From Anaeramoeba flamelloides (Eukaryota > Metamonada > Anaeramoebidae), in NCBI GenBank assembly GCA_027625915.1, contig JANTQA010000008.1:4581501-4645500 (forward strand): a stretch of DNA of 64,000 nt. Direction: 5' to 3'. Both the position numbers and the translations under genes were made by a program. Position 1 is the stretch's first letter; each line of letters starts with the position of its first letter. Shown here piece by piece: positions 56,979 through 64,000 of this stretch. Below the pieces are notes generated by a model. That model saw only the letters and a program-made list of their open reading frames with translations. It did no database searches and was not told the origin of the DNA.

Positions 56979-59526
56979 AATTATTTTTCTTCTTCTCTTG
57001 TTTTTATTTGATAAATTTTCTTTAATTGCTCCTTTCTCTAAATAAATAAATAATTTAAATTACTTTTCACTATTAAATAAAGAAAATTAATAAAAACTTT
57101 TTCATTTAAAGAGTAAAACAGAAGTTGTTTATATACAAATTTTCAACTTTTAAAGTAATTTTTGGATCTTAATATTTACCACAATAAAATTATAAAAGAA
57201 TTTTTTACTTAATAATAGCTTATATACTTTTTTTTCAGTAGCAATATTCAAATTCTGATTTTATATAATACAAAAGTATTTTTCAGAAAAAAAGATTAAG
57301 TTGTAATAAATTATACACATACTTTTAAATGGGTGAAATTGATATATCTATACCCCTTTGAACCCTAAATATACTTATTTCTTTTGAAATATAATTTTCA
57401 ATATCAAATGTTATGAAAATATTATAAAATATCGAATTTATAACAAAGTATCATTCTAAGAAAATTGTATTCTTAAAAATTTTAAAGGTTACTACATTAA
57501 AAAAATAGCTTTTGAAAATTTTTCAATATTTGAAAAAATTTTGCTTTTTCTTGGAATTTTGTTATTTTATGACAAAATTTTGTCACAAAAAAAAAAAACA
57601 AATTTTTTTTTTGAAAAGTTTGTCTACCCATCAAAAAATACTTAGTTTTAAAATTAAAACTACATCATACTATACTGAGAATTTTTTTGGTAATTTGAAC
57701 TCCAAAATGTCGAAAATTACTTGATTAAATAATTTTATTCATTAAAAAAGAAATTAGGGGATTATAATGAAAAATTTGTTAAATCTATTCATTAACTTTA
57801 AATAGTAATATATACACTTTTTTATAAATAATTCAAAAATAAAAAAAATATTATTAAAAAATGAAAAAAAAAAATAATTTTTTATTGTAAAATTTGGAAA
57901 TTTATTCAAGATAATAATTTTTATAAAAATTTAAATTATTTGGACAATAGTCTGAGTCGTATTAATATTTTATTTTATTTAATTTTAATGCTTGTTCAAG
58001 ATTTAACTTTCAAAATATAGACTTAAAACAAATATTATTGGATATGAGACAATATATCAAAAATTATATTCCCAAGATCTGTATTAATTTAGATTAACAA
58101 ATTTAATTTTTTAAAGATTTTTTTAAAATATTTACTAATACCAAAATTCAAAAAAAATTTTTCTTTGTTTTGAACATTCTTTTGTTCTCTTCACATAATA
58201 TTTAATACTAATTTTATATTTTTTTTAACTTTTGTGTTGGATTACTTTGTCTATGAAAAAAAATTTTTTTGTGATTTAATTCCAATGTATCAAAAAAAAC
58301 TACTTTCCCTTTTTTTTTTTTTTTTCCAATTCTTTTCTAATTTTTAAAATGAAGTTTTAGACTATTATTGAGATTAAACTTTTAATTTTGGCATAAAGAA
58401 ATAAATTTCATTTTTCTCCTAATACAATATTAATTGAAATTTTAACTAGAAAAAAAAAAAGTAAATTTCTGATTAATATCATTTTTATTTTCATTTTTTT
58501 TATCATTTAAAATTAACAATGCTGTTTAATAGATTTTATTAATCAATAAATATATTGTATCTTGAATTACTCTTATTGCAAAAAAATTTCGAATTTCAAA
58601 AATTAAAAATCAAAAATAAAAATCTTTAAAAAAATTGTAAAAAAGAATAATTATTTTTTTTTTTTCCAAGATCAAAAAAAAAAATTAATAACATAACTAC
58701 TTTATCTTTGAACTATTTCTACTTTTTATTAAAATTCAAATCTGTATTAAAGATAAATAAGAAAATTAATATAGAAGCACATCAATGCCATTTTAAATCA
58801 TATATTATAAATTTAATGAAATTAAGCTCAATCCTACACACTCTGGGTAATTTATTAATTATACATATTAGCAAAAGTTTTGAAAAAAAATATTAGTTAC
58901 CATTGAATATGATTAACTAAATTACACTAAATATTTAACAATAATTTTAGTCTCATGGTCTCTTATCCACAAATATTATTTAATATATATCTATTAAAAA
59001 TTGGATTATATATTAAAATTTTCACTATTGTTTTCAATTTATCATGGAAAATAAAATTTTGATTTTTTTGGCCTTGATGGGTTTAAGGTTTGTTTGCTAT
59101 ACTAGTACAGAAAAGTGAAGAATAAATTATTTATTTGATTAACAAATTCAAATAAATGTTTAAAAATTTTTACTTCAATTATTTTTGAAATAAGACCCAA
59201 ACTATGTATAAAAAGAATTTTAGTGATTAAAATATCAAGAAACTGTGTAAAATGAATTGAACTTCTTGAATATTGGTTCTCAATAACTACTTTAAAAGTA
59301 GAATTAATTGATATAAAAAATGAAATTGAAATAAAAATTTGTTTTGGAATTATATGATTAAAATCTAACAAGAAGAAAACTCAGTGAAAAGTCGAAATTC
59401 TGTTGAGAGTTGAAACATTTTTATGAACAAACCCAGAACCAGTCAAAAGAAAAAACAAAGGCCAAATTATATTTGTAAAAATTCGATATTGGTGATCAGA
59501 AAAGGCATTTTTTTCAATTTTTACAA
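56467..59526. other. AT-rich intergenic DNA upstream of the alpha-mannosidase gene
   Basis: No gene is supported. Includes a compound AT/ATAC microsatellite at about 56936-56978. A slightly less biased patch at 56770-56930 (for example CACCTAGTGCCCCACTCTGA) has no recognisable identity. Frames at 57512-57724, 58708-58896 and 59102-59371 (minus) lack motifs. Confidence 0.4.
56936..56978. repeat. AT-rich compound microsatellite
   Basis: ATAC/ATAT units followed by about 12 AT units. Confidence 0.85.
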
Positions 59527-62500
59527 ATGAAAAATTTGATTGTTATATTTTTATTTTTCTTGACCTTATCTATTGTACAAGGTAAATTATAAAACTGGAA
59601 AGAACTAATCCTAAAATAACTCTATTAAAAGCCTCTAAACTTGTTTTTTTTTTTTCTCCTTTCATCTAACAAATAAAACAAAATGAACAACAAAAAAATA
59701 GCCAACGAAGGCTCGGACTATATCACTGTTCATTTAATACCACATGCGCATTGTGACGTTGGTTGGATCAAGACGCCTGAAGAATATTACACGTCTGAAA
59801 TATCCAAGATCTTGAATAATGTTGTTGAGGAATTGACTGCAAACCCTGACTATCGCTTCATCTGGGTGGAGGTCTGGTTTCTTCAGGAGTGGTGGCAAAA
59901 CAGCACCGAGTTACAGCGAGATCAGTTTGTGAAATTAGTCCACAATGGGCAATTAGAGTTGGTACTTGGTGGTATTGTAATGTCTGACGAGGCGCTCGTG
60001 ACCTATTGGGACGACATTGATCAATTGACTGAGGGACACACGTGGCTCAAGGAGAACATTGTGCCAAACAACCCAGAATTGTTGCCCAAGTATGCATGGC
60101 ACATTGATCCCTTTGGTGCCTCTTCATGGACGCCAACGCTCTTCAGCGATTCCTGCTTTGATGGGTATGTCACCGCAAGGATCAATTACTTGCTGCTTGA
60201 GATGCTCAAGATCACACAAGATTTGGATTTCATCTGGAAGGGGCTGAAATATGATAGTGGTAGCGGAAGAACACACGTACCATGGACTCTGGGCCACCTT
60301 TTGCATGGTGGGTATGGATCACCACCACAATGTAATTGGGGGGAGCACAAACCAGAAAAAAATCCACCTGTCACTCCCGAGAATATCGACACTTTGGCAA
60401 CAGACTTGGTAAAATATTTGGAGCTTGTAAACAAAGAATACCAGGGAAACCTGGTCTTGCAAACATTTGGTCATGATCGTGCATTCCAAAACGCATCCAT
60501 TGAATTTGGAAATATGACACTCTTGGTTAATTATATTAACGCCAATCAAGACAAATTCAATATGAAGATCAAATATTCAACACTAAGGGAGACCTTTGAT
60601 GACTTGTATTCCCGCAATCTCGATTATCCCGTATCGGATGAAAATTTCGATTTTTTCCCTTATCAAAACTCAAAGGGAAATCATTTTTGGACAGGATTTT
60701 ATGTCAACCAACCAAAACTAAAAGGAATGATACGATACAGTTCATCAATTTTACGAACTGTTGATTTCTTTTGGTCCCTCAGTGGGGTCAAGCCAACACA
60801 AGACCCCACCACATGGGAAATGTTTGAGAATATAATGAAATTGCGAAGAGAAATGTCTGCTGCCCAACACCATGACACAATTACTGGTACCAGCCCACCA
60901 CCACCCCTTGAAGAATGCTATAACAATTTGAAAAAGTATGTTGCTGCATGTGGAAGGACTTTAAGTTGGCTAATGAATCAAATACAAAAAACAGAAAATG
61001 TCGATTATAGCTGGGATTTGTCGACATTGGAAAACTCTTTGTCGATCAACAAACAGGCTTACTTTGTTGTCATGAATAATTTAGGATGGGAAAGGAAGGA
61101 ATGGATTACCTTAGATTTTGAGGACTCTAATATCACATTTGATCTCAATAATTTGGCTATAAGTCATTTTGATGGGACACCAATCGATCAATCCAATATT
61201 GCAATTATCGATAAGAAATTATTTCTCAATTTAAATATCAAACCTCTTGGCTATGAAACTTTTTTAATTAAGGTATTACAAACGAGTGGAAACAATAATC
61301 AAGAAACAGACACAATGAATAATAAGGCAAAGGAATTGGAAAATCAAAAAGAAATGGGTAATCAAAAGGAAAGTGATCTAGACCTTAGCGCACCATTAAT
61401 AATAGAAAATCAATACTATCAAATATCATTTGACAGAACATCAGGAAAATTAATCGAAATCGATAATATAATATCCGAAATAAGTGTACCTTTAAACCAA
61501 GATTTCTATTACTATCTAGGGGAACCAGGATATACCCCGTGGGTAATGATTGTTGATCCAACGGTTCATCAAGTTTGTACAAAATTGGAATCCTTTAGAT
61601 ACAAATCATCCACGGGCCATATGGTTCAAGAAGTTCAACAACAATTTTCCAGTTATCTAAAGCAAATTTATAGGCTATACGATGATAACCCCTTTGTTGA
61701 AATTGAAATGGTAATAGGACCATTACCAGTTCCTTATCAATTATTTAGCAGATATAGCACAAATTGGGTGAACGACAAATATTTTTATTCTGATGCCTTT
61801 GGCTTCCAATTATTTGATAAATATCAAGTTGAATACCCCGAAATAATTAGCAGCGCCTATAGGCCAATGACACACACAGCAGCCTTTAGAAATAGTGATG
61901 AGACCCAACAAATCACCATCATTTCAGATAGAGCACATGGCGTTGGTTCATATTATGATGGCGGAATTGAAATAATGCATATTAGAGCCGACGACTACCA
62001 AAATAACGGGTATTATTGGGATCATGATGAAACGATCACTCACCAATTTAATTGGCTAACATTTGACACAGTTGAAAATGAAGAAAAGAATAGACAAAAA
62101 AATGCCTTGCTTCATAACAATCAATTCAACTTAATGTTTTCATCCAATTCAATCATTGACGTACTACCAGTTCCTTCTTATTCAGGTTTAAAGCACAGTT
62201 TGCCAGATTATCTTCATTTTTTAACTTGGAAATCTATTAGCCAAATGAATAATGATTATTGGATAAGACTGCAAAATATAATTACACCGGAAACAGTAAA
62301 TTCAAACGTGAAAGTACCAATAACCATTACTCTATCAGACTATTTATTGGAGGAAAACACAATACAATCTTCTACAGAGAAATCTTTAACGGGCATGTAT
62401 GATCTCACCAGCTGTACGAAAAAACAATGGAAATGGAGAGACCATCCTTTTCCTCTCCAATACAATCAAAACTTGGAAGATGGGAAATTAGACAGCACAA

Positions 62501-62547
62501 TTGAAGTCGTTCCTGGTGAAATAAGAACTTTTAAGGTCACGATCTAA
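59527..62547 (+). CDS. MAN2B1: Class II alpha-mannosidase (GH38), secretory/lysosomal type, two exons
   Basis: Joined exons 59527-59581 and 59702-62547 encode 966 residues; the intron is 120 nt (GTAAAT...TAG, phase 1). Exon 1 supplies a signal peptide, MKNLIVIFLFFLTLSIVQA, that the open frame beginning with the ATG at 59683 lacks; cleavage after Ala19 is likely. The mature protein starts NEGSDYITVHLIPH. GH38 features: HAHCDVGW at 33-40 (zinc ligands H35 and D37), WHIDPFGAS with the nucleophile D154, and AAQHHDTITGTS near 405-416, the second histidine block. YVTARINY and GGYGSPPQCNWGEH match the lysosomal subgroup. The family removes alpha-linked mannose from glycoprotein glycans in lysosomes; length is near the usual ~1000. 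A short hydrophilic insert lies near 550-572 (NNQETDTMNNKAKELENQKE). Where most relatives have an Arg/Lys-Gln-His after GTS, this one has PPPPLEE. A possible AATAAA signal lies at 62637-62642. Confidence 0.93.
59582..59701 (+). other. Intron of the alpha-mannosidase gene
   Basis: Begins GTAAATTAT and ends in AAAAAATAG, with a T-rich stretch at about 59644-59660 near the acceptor. Splicing joins G of codon 19 to CC, giving Ala and keeping the GH38 frame. Without splicing, the protein would start MNNKKIANEG and have no signal peptide. Confidence 0.85.
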
Positions 62548-64000
62548 TTTTTAAAAAATGTGTTTTTTTTTGTTTTCATTTTTTATTTTCATAGTGGATC
62601 AATTGAAAAGTCTTTTTGGATTCATTTTATCTTTTTAATAAAATAATTTTTTGATTTTTTAAATAAACTTTTCATTTTATTTTACTTTGTTTTTATTCAA
62701 AAATAATTTTATTTTGAATAAATAGGGAAATTTATATAGGTAAAATACAATATAATGACTTCCGGTTCAGTTCATTTTTATTTTTGTTTTAAAATTATCT
62801 AGTATCAAGGTAAGTTCAAATCAAGTATATTTGATAAAATGTAATTCATTTTTTTACAAGAAAAAAAAGAAATCCTTAATAGAAAAAAATTTCTTAGTTA
62901 AAAAGGAAATTGTATTGTATCCCAATATTTGGAATTAGATTTGTTCTTGTGTAAGTAATTGTAAAGTAGGTAAATTACAATTGTGAAAAAAAATTGGGTC
63001 CTTATGAAAAAAATTATATCAGTCAAAAATTTGTTTTCGTTTTTTAAATAGTAAATATTGATAAAATGATTTTTGATCAAAGTAAAATTTTATGAAAAAA
63101 TCTTACATTTTTGAAAAATCAAAGTCATTATCAATAATAATTTTCAAAAGTAATATTAAATTGTTGTATTTTGAACTCTTAGAATTACTGTGAAACTCTA
63201 AAAAACAAAAATTATAATTTTAATTGTCAACTTTACTAAAAATAAGAGAACTATTTAATAGGAAATATTAAAATCTATTAATTCAATAATATATTTATCA
63301 TTGTTAATGAATGTGAATTTATCAAGGTTAATCTTAAATATCCTTTTAAATCAAATTGAATTATAAAATCTTCCAAATAAAGATATTTTTTCAAAAGAGA
63401 ATGTTTTTCACTGTTTTTTTAACAATCAAAACTTCAAAATACTGAAATATTAAGATTTTAAAAAACCATTTTAATTCTCTAAATCACCTGAGACAAATCT
63501 TCATTTAAAACAATTATCCATTTTTTTCTTCCCAAACAATGATTAACTTTATCTAGGAATTTAACCTAATAAAAAAAAATAATTTTTTTCGTAAAGTGTT
63601 CAATTAAAATTCAAATTTTGTATATTTATCTTTCCAAAGCAATCTGAAAGGGTTAAAATGTAACGAAATAACATTGATTTTTGAAAATTATTATTGATAG
63701 TTACTTTTTTTTTTTTCTGAAAAGGGATATTTGTTAATATTATTTTACTTTGATCAAAAATCATTTTTCCAATATTTATCATTTAAAAAACAAAAACAAA
63801 CTTTGATTGAATACAATTTTTTTAATTAACAAATTTTTTTCATAATACTTAATAAATTATTTGACCCATAATGTTATTTTAACAATAGAAGAGATAATAA
63901 CATTTGATTGTTTATATTGGAAAGAATTTTTAAAAAAAATATATTTATAAATTCTTAATTATAAATTTAAAAATTTATCATAAAGTTAAAACTGCGAAAG
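62548..64000. other. AT-rich intergenic DNA at the window end
   Basis: No gene or recognised repeat. Short minus-strand frames at 62898-63080 and 63600-63782 lack motifs. Confidence 0.4.
62637..62642 (+). terminator. Possible polyadenylation signal of the alpha-mannosidase gene
   Basis: AATAAA 90 bases after the stop codon, followed by T-rich sequence. In DNA this AT-rich such hexamers occur often by chance. Confidence 0.3.

Noticed and set aside
59683-59701. ATG at 59683 as the real start of the alpha-mannosidase
   Set aside because: It lies inside a good GT-AG intron, and the upstream exon supplies an in-phase signal peptide.
60124-60549. Minus-strand frames opposite the alpha-mannosidase
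   Set aside because: Shadows of a well-conserved GH38 coding region.

Overview
The window is AT-rich nuclear DNA from a eukaryotic protist. The evidence is short GT-AG introns inside two host genes and one transposase, homologues of eukaryote-only proteins (THADA/Trm732, an RNF170-type RING ligase, a secretory class II alpha-mannosidase), an RCC1-BTB protein, Asn/Lys/Glu-rich low-complexity inserts, the standard genetic code, and long gene-poor stretches full of A and T runs. The style (RCC1-BTB proteins, KE/NE hexamer repeats, E. coli-like lipoate ligase with a presequence-like N-terminus) is compatible with an amoeboid or anaerobic protist such as Anaeramoeba. That assignment is inference; a Dictyostelium-like amoebozoan or another AT-rich protist is not excluded.

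Layout. 1.3-2.5 kb (+): CinA-C-like domain fused to a nucleotidylyltransferase (NMNAT-like). 6.9-8.6 kb (+): RCC1-BTB protein. 15.6-16.6 kb (+): three-exon RNF170-like E3 ligase (RING plus DUF1232), reconstructed here from its splice sites. 22.0-28.8 kb (-): 2290-residue THADA homologue. 34.1-35.5 kb (-): unrecognised basic, Q/N-rich protein. 43.6-45.3 kb (-): TPR-like protein with an Asp-rich alternating repeat. 49.1-50.9 kb (-): Tc1 (DD34E) transposon with terminal inverted repeats, two introns and one frameshift. 53.9-54.9 kb (-): lipoate-protein ligase. 59.5-62.5 kb (+): GH38 alpha-mannosidase, whose real start is an upstream signal-peptide exon. The genes look like unrelated single units; there is no operon or obvious pathway cluster.

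The intergenic DNA, most of the window, is not empty. It holds at least six families of short non-autonomous DNA elements, recognised by matching copies and inverted ends within the window: a nearly perfect ~196-bp palindrome (four copies, two almost identical), a ~560-600-bp family with AAACTCC-type ends (R1), a related 550-720-bp family with the same ends (R2), a ~575-bp family ending in GTGGGGCA (R3), a ~595-bp family with GTGAGTCAC ends (R5), and two foldback structures. One Tc1 copy looks young and a second survives as a fragment. The most interesting observations are the internal structure of the palindromic elements, the shared end sequences that tie families together, the R1-R3-R1 cluster at 10-11.7 kb, and the homogenised outer arms of the foldback at 42.4-43.5 kb. 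No tRNA, rRNA, CRISPR or virus-like element was recognised.
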